DNA from: CAVSQX01 sp963730225
GTDB taxonomy: Bacteria > Planctomycetota > Phycisphaerae > Tepidisphaerales > Tepidisphaeraceae
DNA: 64,000 nucleotides
Assembly (NCBI GenBank): GCA_963730225.1
Contig: CAVSQX010000004.1
Location: forward strand, 992,001 to 1,056,000
Direction of reading: 5' to 3'
Position numbers and translations under genes: made by a program. The notes below the pieces were generated by a model. It searched no databases and was not told where the DNA came from. It saw only the letters and a program-made list of their open reading frames with translations. Positions 49,015 to 59,031 of this stretch are shown here, in pieces. Every line of letters begins with the position of its first letter. Positions within the stretch are counted from its first letter, which is position 1.

Positions 49015-49036
49015 GGCTAATGTACATGAATTAGCC
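49015..49036. promoter_or_regulatory. 22-bp inverted repeat GGCTAAT/ATTAGCC
   Basis: Seven-base perfect arms separated by eight bases that include TGTACA. It lies upstream of both the LacI gene and the PEP-CTERM gene, so it may be an operator for either. Confidence 0.45.
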
Positions 49037-49107
49037 AAAAGCACTGATTTTAATGTGCTGGCGGATTAGTAAATGGCGGTACGCGGGTGTTTTGCTTGGG
49101 TCGTAAC

Positions 49108-49121
49108 TTCATATATATGAA
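49108..49121. promoter_or_regulatory. AT-rich 14-bp palindrome, candidate LacI operator
   Basis: TTCATATATATGAA, perfect, 120 bases before the PEP-CTERM start at 49242. It shares the ATATATAT core and outer TT/AA with the site at 47769-47782. Confidence 0.5.
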
Positions 49122-49241
49122 TTAATGGCCCTGCAATGAGTTGGCGCTTCGGCTCACTTCCTGGCGGAATGTTTCCGTCTCGGCTGAAGCCTGACGCTTG
49201 TTTCGATACGAAGCGGAAGACCGTTTCGGAGGAGAGGTATC

Positions 49242-50063
49242 ATGCAGCATTCCAAGTTGGGTCGGTCAGTCTGGCTCGCCGCAATTCCCGCGGCCCTGAT
49301 GTTATCCACCACTTCGGTTGTAAAGGCGGTCTATCCAAACCCCGTCTCGACGTTCGACACGGCCGCTTCCTTCACGAACAACAATGACAACAGCGGTGAT
49401 GCCGGTTCCTGGTACAACAACTTCAACCCCCCGCCGCCAAACGTGCGCCTCGATTACGCCAACGACAACGCCAGCGATGGCTTGGCTGCCACAACTTCCG
49501 AAACTTGGAAAGCCGGCGGCCCCCTGGGAACCTACGACGCCGGCGGCAATCCTAATTCGGGATCCTTGGCCCTATCCTGGACCTTCACAGCCGCCGACGC
49601 AGCGGCAGGCTCCGGGCTGGGGTTCACCATAGACATCCTCAACACGCCGACGAACTTCACCAGCCTCAGTTTCTATCTGATGGTCGATCCCTCTTCGGCG
49701 GTTGATGCCTACGGCGGATACGGATACTTCAGCGTCGCTACCCGTGGGCAAGGGAATTACACCTTTGACGATACTGTCTCCGCCGACGGCGAACTGCAAA
49801 ATCCAAATTACAGCAATCCTGCCAGCCCCGGTGCGGGCGTCTGGACTTTGTACACCATCCCGCTGCACGGAGCCGACGCGACCGGAATTCAGGGAATAAC
49901 CTTCAATTTCTCCGACAGCTCCGATCGTAACATCGTCGGTACCGATACGGTTTATATCGACGACGTCTCGCTGGTTGGACCGTCGGACGTTCCCGAGCCG
50001 GCCTCGTTGGCGTTGCTGGGGCTGTCACTGCCGACGCTGCTGCTTCGACGGCGACGCGCCTGA
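49242..50063 (+). CDS. PEP-CTERM surface protein
   Basis: 273 residues from ATG 49242. Signal peptide (about residues 1-29), a beta-rich domain (GSLALSWTFTAADAAAGSG; TSLSFYLMVDPSSAVDAYGG; TVYIDDVSLVGPS) and a canonical C-terminal anchor: VPEPASLALLGLSLPTLLLRRRR. It should be a substrate of the exosortase at 6219-7901. The domain has a concanavalin/carbohydrate-binding-like look, which fits the hydrolase neighbours, but ligand binding is an inference. Confidence 0.88.
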   Translation: MQHSKLGRSVWLAAIPAALMLSTTSVVKAVYPNPVSTFDTAASFTNNNDNSGDAGSWYNNFNPPPPNVRLDYANDNASDGLAATTSETWKAGGPLGTYDAGGNPNSGSLALSWTFTAADAAAGSGLGFTIDILNTPTNFTSLSFYLMVDPSSAVDAYGGYGYFSVATRGQGNYTFDDTVSADGELQNPNYSNPASPGAGVWTLYTIPLHGADATGIQGITFNFSDSSDRNIVGTDTVYIDDVSLVGPSDVPEPASLALLGLSLPTLLLRRRRA

Positions 50064-50083
50064 CCGCAACGCCAGATGCTTTT

Positions 50084-52322
50084 TCAATTCGCTTGCGAGC
50101 CCGCCGGCGCGCCGTAAAGCACGCCGCGCCCGTCGGTGCCGATGTAAACCCGGCCAAACACCCGCGGGTCGGCGGCGATGCAGCGATAGCGCGTTCCGTA
50201 TTGATGCTGGTCATCGTTGATCCGCATCCATGATTTGGCCGCGTCGTCCGACCGCCAGATCGCCTTTTGTCCGTTCATCGTTCCAAACGCAAACACCGCC
50301 GGGTACTCCGCACCCGGCGGCGCTTTGCCCAGGGCGATGGCGTCGGGAGCAAATGACGAACCGCTCCGGACGAAGCTCTTGCCCGCATCGCTGGAATGGA
50401 ACAAGCCCTGCCGGGTGATGAGCCACAGATCTCCCTGTATGCCCAGCGTCGCCACCAGCGGCCAGGGCGCTTCCTCCCAGGTCGGAGCGTCGGAGCGAAT
50501 ATTTGCCGGCAAGCCCTCAACGTCCGACGCTGAAAACGTCGCGCCGCCATCCGTGCTGGTGTAGAGTTTCTTGGTCGCGAAATCCAAAGCGTAAAATGTC
50601 TGCGGAGCGACCCGATCCGCGATGGCATGCGCCCCGGCGAACAGGCCGGCGGCGGTCCAGCTCTTTCCCCGATCGTGCGAGACGACGGGATTGCGCCAGA
50701 ACCATGAATGTCGAGCCGTCGGCCGACACGATGATCGGCGGCGTTCCCCGGCGTGTCCGACCGCCGCCGATTCGCTGATTATCCGCCAGAGCAGTCAACG
50801 GCGTCCACCTTTGTCCGCCATCTTCCGAATATCCCAGCGAGGCTTCGCCGTCGTTCGGCCGGCCGCTGCGCACGATCACGCTGGGCTTGGCTCCGGCGTA
50901 ATCGAGCGTCGTCGTGGTGCTGAACTGCGGATGCTCGAACATGTCCGGCGGAGATGCCGCCAGATCATCGTGGACAAATCCGCCGATATCGCCAAATCCA
51001 CTGATCAGATGGGCGCCCTCGCTGGGGCTGATCAGCGTGACGATCGCCGTCTCCTCGACTCCCTTCACCCACGGATACCAATGCGTCGGCTCGTCCTTGT
51101 TCACATTTGAAAAATCGTTCGTTGCGTAAACCGTGGCACCCGTTCCGTAGGCGGCATGATCGGAATCGAACGGATCGATCGCAAACGCCGCCATCCACCA
51201 TCCCAATTTCGCCTGATCTTTTCCCCACAGTAAAAACGGCGTGGCGCCGACATCGCGCACGCCCTTTGCCACGATATCCATCCACGTTTTTCCGCCGTCG
51301 GTGCTGCGCCAAACGGTGTCGATCGGCCCCCAGCGGTTCATGGTTGTCACGCCAAGCGTGCCGGGATTTTGGCGATCGAGCGACAAACCGCAATATCCGC
51401 CGCGCGGCCGATCGGGCCGTTTGTCTGGTGTGATGTCGGTCCACCGGCCATCGTGCGTGTTCAACACCATGACCCCGCCGTCGGTGACGCCGTTGGGCCC
51501 GGTGCCGTTGCCGTAGGTGATGTAGAGATTCCCTTCGTCGTCGATCGCGGCCTTGTTCGGAAGAAGCTGCGATGGCGGTTCGCCGGCAACCGGCTTCCAC
51601 GCTTCCCCGGCATCGTCGCTGCGAAACAGATGTTGATCGCCGGGATCGGCCGAGCCGACGAAGATCGTTTTCGTCGGCGATCCGCGCGCTCCAGTCTTCG
51701 GATCGAAAACAACGAAGCTCAAGCCGCTATGCGTCGGGCCGCTGCGTCCTGGTGGTCCCAGCCCTTTCAACGGAAATCCCGCGACCGGTTGCCACGTCTG
51801 GGCGGAATCGTCGCTGCGCTGCAATCCATCGTGACGCGAGCCGAAGAACAGAATGTGATTATCGTTCGGGTCGACCGCCAATCGTTCGCCGACGCCCCGG
51901 CCATCCTCGTTTCCACCCATCGCAAAGCGGACGGGAAAAATATCCCATGTTTTTCCCCGATCGCGCGAGCGCAGCATCGCCGCCGGCCCATCGCGGTACA
52001 TCCCGGCGGCGATGTACACGACGTTGGCATCGATCGGATCGGGCGCGATGCTCTCGCCGCCGAAATAATTCGACTCGCCCATCGCATCCTGCATCGGAAT
52101 CCAGATTTTCAGGGAATCGTCCCAGCGGTAGCAGCCGCCGATGTCGGTCCGCATATAGGCCAAACCTTTTTCCACTCGGCTGAAAACGACTCCCGGAACA
52201 AATCCGCCTCCCCCGACGGTCACGTTTCGCCAGACATACGGCGGCGAATCGGCGGCGTTTGCGGCGGCGGCCAAAAGAAGTGCGGCCAGAAACACGGCCG
52301 CGGCGGTCCAGCGGTGATGCAT
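50084..52322 (-). CDS. GH74-like xyloglucanase (two-propeller, BNR repeats), one frameshift
   Basis: ATG 52322 with a signal peptide ending near ANAA. The mature start YVWRNVTVGGGGFVPGVVF and YMRTDIGGCYRWD match GH74 enzymes and include the catalytic Asp of the first propeller. Many BNR/Asp-box-like turns follow (SRDRGKTWD, STDGGKTWM, SEDGGQRWT). A frameshift near 50705 separates the last part (SHDRGKSWTAAGLFAGAH, YTSTDGGATF, GTDGRGVLYG). The joined length of about 745 residues suits the family. GH74 members cleave xyloglucan; it is predicted to be secreted and to feed the neighbouring importer. Confidence 0.85.
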
Positions 52323-52403
52323 TCCATTTCTCCAGACTTACCGTTCAGCAATCGCTTGCCTGAATATCCCCGAATTCGACCGGGCCGTCCAACAAAAAAT
52401 GAC

Positions 52404-53315
52404 CTACGCCTTAAGCCCGGTCATCGTCACGCTTTGGACGAAGTAGCGCTGAGCGGCGAAGAACAGAACGATGCACGGCAACATGCAGACGACGCTGGCG
52501 GCCATGAGATGTTGCGCTTCCATCGCGCCGTACTGCCCCTTGAATCCGTTGAGCGCCAGCGCCAGCGTGCGATTCTCGGAGCTGTTTAGATAAATCAGCG
52601 GGCCGAGAAAATCATTCCACGCGCCCAGGAACGTGTAAATCGCCACGATGGCGATGACCGGCCCGCTCAGCGGCAGCATCAATTGCCAATAAACGCGCCA
52701 ATGGCTCGCGCCGTCCATTTTGGCGGCCTCGACAAGCTCCTCGGGGATCTGCGAGAAGAACTGCCGAAACATGAAGACGAAAAACGGGCTGGCCAGCCAC
52801 GCTGGAATGATCAGCGGCCAGAAGCTATCGATCATGCCAAGCCAACGGAACAGGATGAAGACGGGGATCATCGTCACTTGCGCCGGCAGCATCATCGTGC
52901 TGAGCATCACCATGAACAGGATCGAGCGTCCGCGAAAACGGAATCGGGCAAACCCGAATCCCACCAGCGAGCAACTGATGATCTGCCCGGCCATGCACAG
53001 GGTTGTGATCACCACCGTGTTCGACAGCGCGGGCCAGAAGTTCATGCGGTCGGCCGCCAGGGCGTCGGGATAATTCGACCATTGCACATCCGCCAGCGTT
53101 TTTGGCGGCGAGGTGAAATTCCCCGCCTGCACCTGTGAGTTGGTCTTCAGCGAGCCGTTGACGATGAAGTAAAACGGCAGCAGAAACGCCACCGATCCCA
53201 AGGCCAGGACCGCATAACCAAGGGTTTTCTGTGTCGGCGAGATCGACGCGGCGTCGCGGATTTTCCGGCGCCGGGGCAAGGCCGTGGAAGGAGCCGTCTG
53301 GGGAATCGGGCTCAT
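52404..53315 (-). CDS. CUT1-type sugar ABC transporter permease (MalG-like)
   Basis: 303 residues from ATG 53315, overlapping the preceding stop (ATGA). Six helices, EAA loop VEAAKMDGASHWRVYW...LPLSGP, and the MalG-type ending FVQSVTMTGLKA. It partners the permease half of the large fusion protein immediately upstream. As in the first system, no ATPase gene accompanies it. Confidence 0.92.
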   Translation of the reverse strand: MSPIPQTAPSTALPRRRKIRDAASISPTQKTLGYAVLALGSVAFLLPFYFIVNGSLKTNSQVQAGNFTSPPKTLADVQWSNYPDALAADRMNFWPALSNTVVITTLCMAGQIISCSLVGFGFARFRFRGRSILFMVMLSTMMLPAQVTMIPVFILFRWLGMIDSFWPLIIPAWLASPFFVFMFRQFFSQIPEELVEAAKMDGASHWRVYWQLMLPLSGPVIAIVAIYTFLGAWNDFLGPLIYLNSSENRTLALALNGFKGQYGAMEAQHLMAASVVCMLPCIVLFFAAQRYFVQSVTMTGLKA

Positions 53316-55761
53316 GTCTTGAGGCCCTCGTAATAAACCAGGTTCCGCGAGCCTCGGAAAATCAACAGCGTCACCGCCAACACAATCACAAACAAGACCC
53401 ACGCCATCGCACTGGCGTAGCCCATGTGGTGATATTCAAACGCCTGGCGATACAAACTCAGTACATAAAACAGCGTGGCGTTGTCCGGTCCGCCGCGGGT
53501 GGAACTGTCCACGCCCGTCATCACATAAACCTGCGTGAAAATTTGGAAGCTGCCGATGATCCCCATCACCACGTTGTAAAAAATCAACGGCGAAAGCATC
53601 GGCAGCGTGACATTCCACAATCGCCGGCTCGCGCCGGCGCCGTCCAGTCGGGCCGACTCGTACAGCGATTCGGGAATTCCTTTCAGCCCGGCGAGATAAA
53701 TGATCATTCCCGCACCGACTCCCCAGAGGCTCATGATGGTCAGGGCCGGCACGGCCCAGCGCTTGGCGTCGTTGGTGGGGGGATTGGTCGAGATGTCCAT
53801 TCCAAACCAGTTCGGCGGCGACAAATGCAGCGGATGCAGCAACGGCCGGAGAAATTGGTTGACGATTCCGTACTCGTTGTTGAATACCGCCAGCCACAAC
53901 ACCGCCAGGGCAACGCCGGAAACCACCGACGGCACAAAATAAACCGTGCGGAAAATCGTGATCCCGCGCAGGCGCATGTTCATCAGCAGCGCCACCGCAA
54001 GCCCCGCGATTTGCGTCACCGGCACCGCGAGCAAAACAAAATAAAATGTGACTTTCAACGAGATCGGAAACGTCACGTCATGCGCGAACAGCTCTTTGAA
54101 ATTCGCCGTGCCGACGAAAGTCGCATCCGCCAGCGGAGTCAATCCAGCCCAGCGCGTGAACGCCAGTAGAAACGATAAAACCATCGGCCCCAGCGTCAGG
54201 GCCAGGAACCCGACGAGCCACGGCATGATGAACATCCACCCAGCGCGTTCCTGGGCGGCGTCGAGCAAGCCCAATTTTTCCCGACGGGCTTTGAGCCATC
54301 CCAGCGCCGCGGCCACCGCCAAAACAGCCATGCTTAACAGCACGATTCGCGTCCACGGCATCGGTCCGCGATTGGTGCGGCGCGTCGGCGAATCCAATTC
54401 GTTGAGCCATCGGCTCTGAACCTGCCGAGCCGATTCCTCGGTGCTCTGCAAGCCGAGCTGAATGGAGCGATTGACGTTCTCCGTGAGGATGTGATCCCAT
54501 TCGGTCTGCTCGGGAAGCTGCTGAACCCGGGCGTACCCCAGATCGTCGACGAACACCTGCCGATCGTGCGGCGGAATTGGCACTTCGCGCGGATCGTCCG
54601 GCGGCGGGGGATTCAGATACGTCGGTAGCGCACTGGTGCGCGACGGCAACGCCAATCCCGATTTGGCCGCGAGAATTTGTCCCTCCTTGCCGCAGAGAAA
54701 ATGGATCAACTCGTACGCCGCGTCCGGCTGTCGGCAGGCGCTGCTCATCGTCCAACCGGTGTAGAAAACGATCGACGCATGCTCGGTTTCGTACGGCATC
54801 GGGACGATGTCCCATTTGAAATCGGTGATCGTTTTGTACGTCGGCGCCAGCCACGCTCCGACCGGCCCCACGCAGCCGATGTTGCCGTTGATGAACTCCT
54901 GCGAGCCGTCGCGGGCCATGCCGGTGGGGTTGTAGCACGTCTGATCTTCCAGCCGCAGGCGACGGATGTATTTCAATCCCGTCTGCGCCTGCGGTGTGTC
55001 CAGCGCCACCTGCCGAAACAATGGATTGCCGTCTTTGTCGAAGTGGAAGAATTCCCCGCCAAACGTCCAAAGCACGTTCCGGATCGTGTCCGACCAGAGC
55101 CACAGATAGGTGCCGTAGATGTTGCGCCCTTGTACGGCGGCCGATCGCGCAGCGCGTTGATCTTTTTCATTTCCTCCGCGAAACGATCCCACGTCCAGCC
55201 GTTTTTTTGAATGTCCCGCCAATCGACGCCGGCCGCCTCGAACAGATTCACGTTGATGTAAAAACACGTCGTCGTGAAATCCTTCGGCAGTGCGTACAGC
55301 GGCCCGCGGCCCGTCGCCCCGGTGGCGGTGTCGAACCGAAATGCGTTCAGCACCACCGGCACGAAATCATCCATCCACGCTTTGTCTTCATGCGCCACGA
55401 ACGAATCCAGCGGCTGAATGATTTTCAGATTCGCCAGCTCGGGCAATAAATCCGGCGGGAGATAAAACACATCCGGCGGCTGCCCGGCGGCCAGCATCGT
55501 CTTGAGCTTGTTGCGCGTCGTATCGGCGTCGCCGGGATTGATCCGAATGATGCGGACATTCGGATGCGTTTTTTTATATTCCTCGACGATGTCCGCGACG
55601 ATTTTGTCTTCCGACGGCGCTCCCCAGTGCAGCATCGTCAGCGTGACGGGCCGATCCCCGCGATGTCGTTCAACGCCCCGCCGCACGACATCGAAAAAGG
55701 ACCAAAGCACAATTGCGACAGCGATCAGCGCGAGCAATGTGCGTGCGGTCCGGGCAATCAT
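53312..55761 (-). CDS. fused sugar-binding protein / MalF-type permease, one frameshift
   Basis: ATG 55761. An N-terminal helix (LLALIAVAIVLWSFFDVV) anchors a solute-binding domain (VTLTMLHWGAPSEDKIVAD, PPDVFYLPPDLLPELA, YALPKDFTTTCFYINVNLFE). After a one-base frameshift near 55140 it continues with NIYGTYLWLWSD, WDIVPMPYETEHASI and a linker, then a helix near PWTRIVLLSMAVLAVAAAL. A full MalF-type permease follows (MFIMPWLVGFLALTLGPMVL, EAA loop YESARLDGAGASRRL...LPMLSP). Apart from the one shift, the open frame joins the C-terminal part of the binding domain directly to the permease with no stop, giving about 816 residues. The binding domain would be tethered to its own channel. Confidence 0.85.
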
Positions 55762-55823
55762 GGCGTTGGCCGGATCATTCTAAATGAAATTCGGGGGTTC
55801 TGAACTATCCGTCCGGGCGATTT

Positions 55824-56148
55824 TCAGATCGAGGCGGGTTTTTCAGTTGGGGCGGGCAAGGTGACGCGCCGCTGGCTGATGGCCGCCAGCACTCGGCGAG
55901 CGTGAGTTTCCAGGGCCAATCGCCCGGCCGTCGTCAGCGTGAGCCGGGTGACGGGCTTGCCGCCGCGGAATGATTTGTCGATTTCGATCAACCCCCCCGC
56001 CGCCAGTCGACGGGCGTGACAGGCAAGATTCCCGTCGGTCAGCTCGGTGGCGCTGGCGCAGCTGGACGAATTCCTGCTGCTCCTCCACCGCCAACGCAGT
56101 GAGAATGCTCAGCCGTCCAGGATTGGCAACCAAGGCGTCGAATGCCAT
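55824..56148 (-). CDS. winged-helix transcriptional regulator, one frameshift
   Basis: ATG 56148 opens FDALVANPGRLSILTALA, the first helices of a PadR/HTH_34-like winged helix. After a one-base shift near 56065 the other frame gives ATELTDGNLACHARRLAAGG, LIEIDKSFRGGKPVTRLTL and TTAGRLALETHARRVLAAI, ending at TGA 55824. The joined protein has about 108 residues. Genes of this kind regulate nearby or scattered targets; none is obvious here. Confidence 0.75.
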
Positions 56149-56189
56149 TTAGCGCTTATCGGACCGATACGCGAATTGGCTTGAGAATC

Positions 56190-56270
56190 CGAAGATAGAA
56201 GATCGAGGATGGAGAATAGCGGGGGATGCTTCAATCGATCCTCTATCTTCGATCCTCGATCCTGGATCTT
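56190..56270. repeat. iterated GATCGAGGATC-type repeat with dyad symmetry
   Basis: GAAGATAGAAGATCGAGGAT on the left is mirrored by ATCCTCTATCTTCGATCCTC on the right, followed by further GATCCTCGATC copies. It is an intergenic repeat built from one short word, like those at 16846 and 32420. Confidence 0.65.
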
Positions 56271-56292
56271 TCCTGCGTATACTGCCGGCGGA

Positions 56293-56736
56293 ATGTTGCG
56301 CATCCGGGCCCAAATCCCCGCTATTCTTCTGCTGCTTCTGTCCGGATGTCTCCAGCGAATTGTGACGGTGAAATCCGATCCACCCGGAGCGCTGGTCTAC
56401 CTGAATGGACAGGAAATGGGCCGAACGCCGGTCAGCAGGGAGTTTCTCTGGTACGGAAATTACGATATCGAACTGCGGATGAAGGGATATCAGTCGCTCA
56501 AGACTCATGCGAATCTTGGCTGCCCGCCGTGGCAGTACATTCCGCTGGATCTTTTTACCGACATGCTGCCGCTCACGGACGAACACCTGTTGCAGTTCAC
56601 ACTTCAGCCGGAGCAGGAGGCCGATCCGCTGGACGTTCTGGCACGGGGAGAGGAATTGAGCGAGATGCTCGAATCCAGCGGCCGCACCAAAACTCGATCG
56701 CCGACGACGCGCCCGAGCACTCAACCGGCGCGATAA
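56293..56736 (+). CDS. PEGA-domain lipoprotein
   Basis: 147 residues from ATG 56293. Lipobox LLSGC (Cys19). The PEGA motif is seen as VKSDPPGALVYLNGQEMGRTP, followed by YDIELRMKGYQSLK. PEGA domains are small beta modules found in surface or periplasmic proteins, often near S-layer or secretion functions. A Thr/Pro-rich tail ends the protein. No operon partner is evident; the next gene is convergent. Confidence 0.82.
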   Translation: MLRIRAQIPAILLLLLSGCLQRIVTVKSDPPGALVYLNGQEMGRTPVSREFLWYGNYDIELRMKGYQSLKTHANLGCPPWQYIPLDLFTDMLPLTDEHLLQFTLQPEQEADPLDVLARGEELSEMLESSGRTKTRSPTTRPSTQPAR

Positions 56737-56742
56737 CGAATA

Positions 56743-57405
56743 TCAGGCCGCCAGAATTTCCGCCGCGCGAGCCGTTCCCGTCGCACTTTTGTTATTCGTG
56801 ATCACGACGGTTTCCCACAAATCGATGTTCTCCAGCTTGTAGCGGTAATCCACGCAAACGCCGGTCTGGCGAATCAGATCCTGCAACGCCAGATCGCTGC
56901 GCCACCCCAGCTTGGTGCACAACGGGCAGAGCCAATCCTCGAGCATGGCGATGAAACGGTTGGTGGATTGAAAATGATTCACGATCACGATTCGCGCCCC
57001 GCCTTGGCGACGCGCTGGGCTTCGCGCACCAACTGGCACGGATCGCTCACCACGCTGATGACGTGGCTGATGAAAACATGCTCGAAGCTGTTATCCGCAA
57101 ACGGCAGCCGCAACGCATCGGCCTGAAACACCAGGGCATGATCCAGCCCGCGCTGGCGGATTTTCTTGCGCTTCCCGCAGCATCCCCGCGGAAAGATCGA
57201 CGCCGAAGATTCGCCCGTGCTGCGGATAAAATCCCAGGCTCACACCGGTACCGATCCCCAAATCCAGCACCCGATCGGATTCGCCGATATTCATGTGCTC
57301 GATCGCGCGCTGTATCCGGCGCTTCACCAGCCGGCCGAATGTGGCGTCGTAGAAAACCGAATGGATGTCGTAGATTTTCCGCGTGCTGGATTCTTGCATC
57401 ACCAT
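56743..57405 (-). CDS. PmtA-like SAM-dependent methyltransferase, two frameshifts
   Basis: ATG 57405 (or two codons in). The first part has YDIHSVFYDATFGRLVKRRI and the SAM loop VLDLGIGTGVSLGFYP with GVDLSAGML, close to PmtA-type phosphatidylethanolamine N-methyltransferases. Shifts near 57175 and near 57003 (a G-run) are needed to read ALVFQADALRLPFADNSFEH, then IVIVNHFQSTNRFIA, and the end LENIDLWETVVITNN at 56743. The joined length is about 220 residues. The likely role is membrane-lipid headgroup methylation; the substrate is inferred. Confidence 0.75.
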
Positions 57406-57680
57406 GGTGGGCTCGGCCTCGGCGTCGTGTCCTTTTGCCGACGCGGGTTTTATACAATCTAGTCGGCCCGGCGGCGATTGCCAAGCCGCCGATTGCGAAA
57501 TCCGACGCCTTTGCCCGCCTGGTGCGATTGCATCCTTTTCCCGCAGGTCTTGCAGCTTCGCCCGCTAAGCCCGTGGAATTTTTGCTGCGCGGGATTGCAA
57601 GAAGATTCCGCAAAACGACAATGCAATTCCCCCGCGGCGCGATACCGTTTGGATCGGGGTGTTCGGGAGCGAGGTTCTTC
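57406..57680. other. intergenic region between divergent genes
   Basis: 275 bases. It includes a 7-bp stem CGGCGGC/GCCGCCG (57469-57475/57485-57491) without a T-run. GAGCGAGG before 57681 is the ribosome site for the pseudopilin. TTGTATAAAA read on the minus strand near 57455 could be a -10 region for the methyltransferase. Confidence 0.4.
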
Positions 57681-58562
57681 ATGCGTGCGCGCCGTCAGCG
57701 TCGAGCGTTTACGCTGGTCGAACTCCTGGTGGTCATCGGAATCATCGCGTTGCTCATCGGCATGCTGCTGCCGGCGCTGCGGCGCGCGCAGGAAGCCGCC
57801 CGGCAGGTGCAGTGCCTGAACAATCTCAAGCAGATCGCACAGGCGATCATCATGTATTGCAACGACAATCAGGGGATCTATCCCGGCCGAGCGGGTTTCG
57901 GAACCGACGGAATGGCCAGCACCACCGATCCCACGTCCAACTTCGGTTGGATGTCCTGGCGTCGCACGATCGATCCACTCACCGGCGCAACGAACTCCGC
58001 CAATCCCGCCGGCGGCGTTTGGGATCAGAACATCACCTATTGCGCCCTCACCCGATATCTCGGCGCGACGATGATCATCCACTCCACGCCCCAGCAGGCC
58101 AATGTGGCAAATCCGGGCCTTGAGCTGGTCTTTCGTTGTCCCTCTGACAACTTGCTTCAGCGCCCCGCCGCCGACCCCAACCGCGGGGCAGATCGTTACA
58201 GCTATTCGATGAATATTCTTTACGGCAACAAAAAAACCGATCCTTTCACCGGCACACAACTGCTGAATAATCCGCAGCGAAAATTCAACCAGGTCAAAAC
58301 GCCATCTCAGAAGATCGTGCTGATCGACGAATCCGAAAATTCAATCAACAACGGCGAGTACAACCCGACGGTTCAATCCACCGCGAACCTCAACGCCGCC
58401 GGCAACACCGCCGATTACACCGCCATCGCCGCCCGCCATGAGATGAAGAACTTGCAAAACAGCGCCGCCGCTCGCGGAAACGTCGGATTCGCCGACGGCC
58501 ACGGCGAATTCATGAGCCGATCCGAAGCGTTCATGCGAATCCACTGGGACCCGGATTTTTGA
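57681..58562 (+). CDS. pseudopilin-like protein (prepilin N-terminus, DUF1559/H-X9-DG type)
   Basis: 293 residues from ATG 57681. A short basic leader, then AFTLVELLVVIGIIALLIG with the Glu at position +5, LLPALRRAQEAARQ, and a C-terminal GNVGFADGHGEFMSRSE of the H-X9-DG type. These proteins are abundant in planctomycetes; they are probably cleaved by prepilin peptidase and assembled into a pseudopilus or cell-surface structure. The frame continues open upstream, but the ribosome site fixes this start. Confidence 0.9.
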   Translation: MRARRQRRAFTLVELLVVIGIIALLIGMLLPALRRAQEAARQVQCLNNLKQIAQAIIMYCNDNQGIYPGRAGFGTDGMASTTDPTSNFGWMSWRRTIDPLTGATNSANPAGGVWDQNITYCALTRYLGATMIIHSTPQQANVANPGLELVFRCPSDNLLQRPAADPNRGADRYSYSMNILYGNKKTDPFTGTQLLNNPQRKFNQVKTPSQKIVLIDESENSINNGEYNPTVQSTANLNAAGNTADYTAIAARHEMKNLQNSAAARGNVGFADGHGEFMSRSEAFMRIHWDPDF

Positions 58563-58670
58563 TCGCCAGCCCGCCCAAAACCGCTTTCGGCGGCCCATCC
58601 TGTCTCCCCTTTGCCCTACGCCCGTTCCCCGCTATACTTCCCGCCCTGTTTTTCCAATCGGAGTTTGACC

Positions 58671-58979
58671 ATGGCCAGTGACGTGAAGCCCGGCAGCACG
58701 GTGACGGTGACGGTAAGCAAAAGCATCAACCGTGCGGCGGCAAAGAAAACCATCGAACGGCTGTTTCTCAAGGACAAATCGATCGCCAGACCGCTGGCGG
58801 TGCGGAGCCGAAATTTCAAGGAGCTGCCCAAACGCCGCGGCGGACAAATCTGGACCAAACGGCCCAACAAGGTGCATCCGAAGCTGGACCGCGGACAGGC
58901 CGCAACCATCGTCGCCACGCCGCAGGCGATTCGCGATCTGGCCAGCGTGGCGGATTTTGTTTCCGTTGCCGCCAAGTAA
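58671..58979 (+). CDS. small basic conserved-looking protein
   Basis: 102 residues from ATG 58671. Lys/Arg-rich and apparently soluble (VTVSKSINRAAAKKTIERLF, KELPKRRGGQIWTKRPNKVH). No named family is recognised. The high basic charge and the RRGGQIWTKRP stretch would suit nucleic-acid binding. It sits between two pseudopilin genes on the same strand. Confidence 0.6.
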   Translation: MASDVKPGSTVTVTVSKSINRAAAKKTIERLFLKDKSIARPLAVRSRNFKELPKRRGGQIWTKRPNKVHPKLDRGQAATIVATPQAIRDLASVADFVSVAAK

Positions 58980-59031
58980 TCCCGTTCGGAATTGACTCGC
59001 CAACCGCTGCCGCCTGGTTTACCTTACCGCC

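Larger units (their letters stand above)
48896..49241. promoter_or_regulatory. divergent regulatory region between lacI and a PEP-CTERM gene
   Basis: 346 bases, AT-richer than the surroundings, without a gene. It contains GGCTAAT (49015-49021) mirrored by ATTAGCC (49030-49036) with TGTACA inside, and a second GGGCTAATCTATATTAACT near 48902-48920. The 14-bp palindrome at 49108 is listed separately. GGAGAGG before 49242 is the ribosome site of the PEP-CTERM gene. Confidence 0.6.

Noticed and set aside
57063..57680. Open frame extending the pseudopilin upstream by 206 codons
   Set aside because: It is antisense to the methyltransferase gene and non-coding in character; prepilin leaders are short and a ribosome site precedes 57681.
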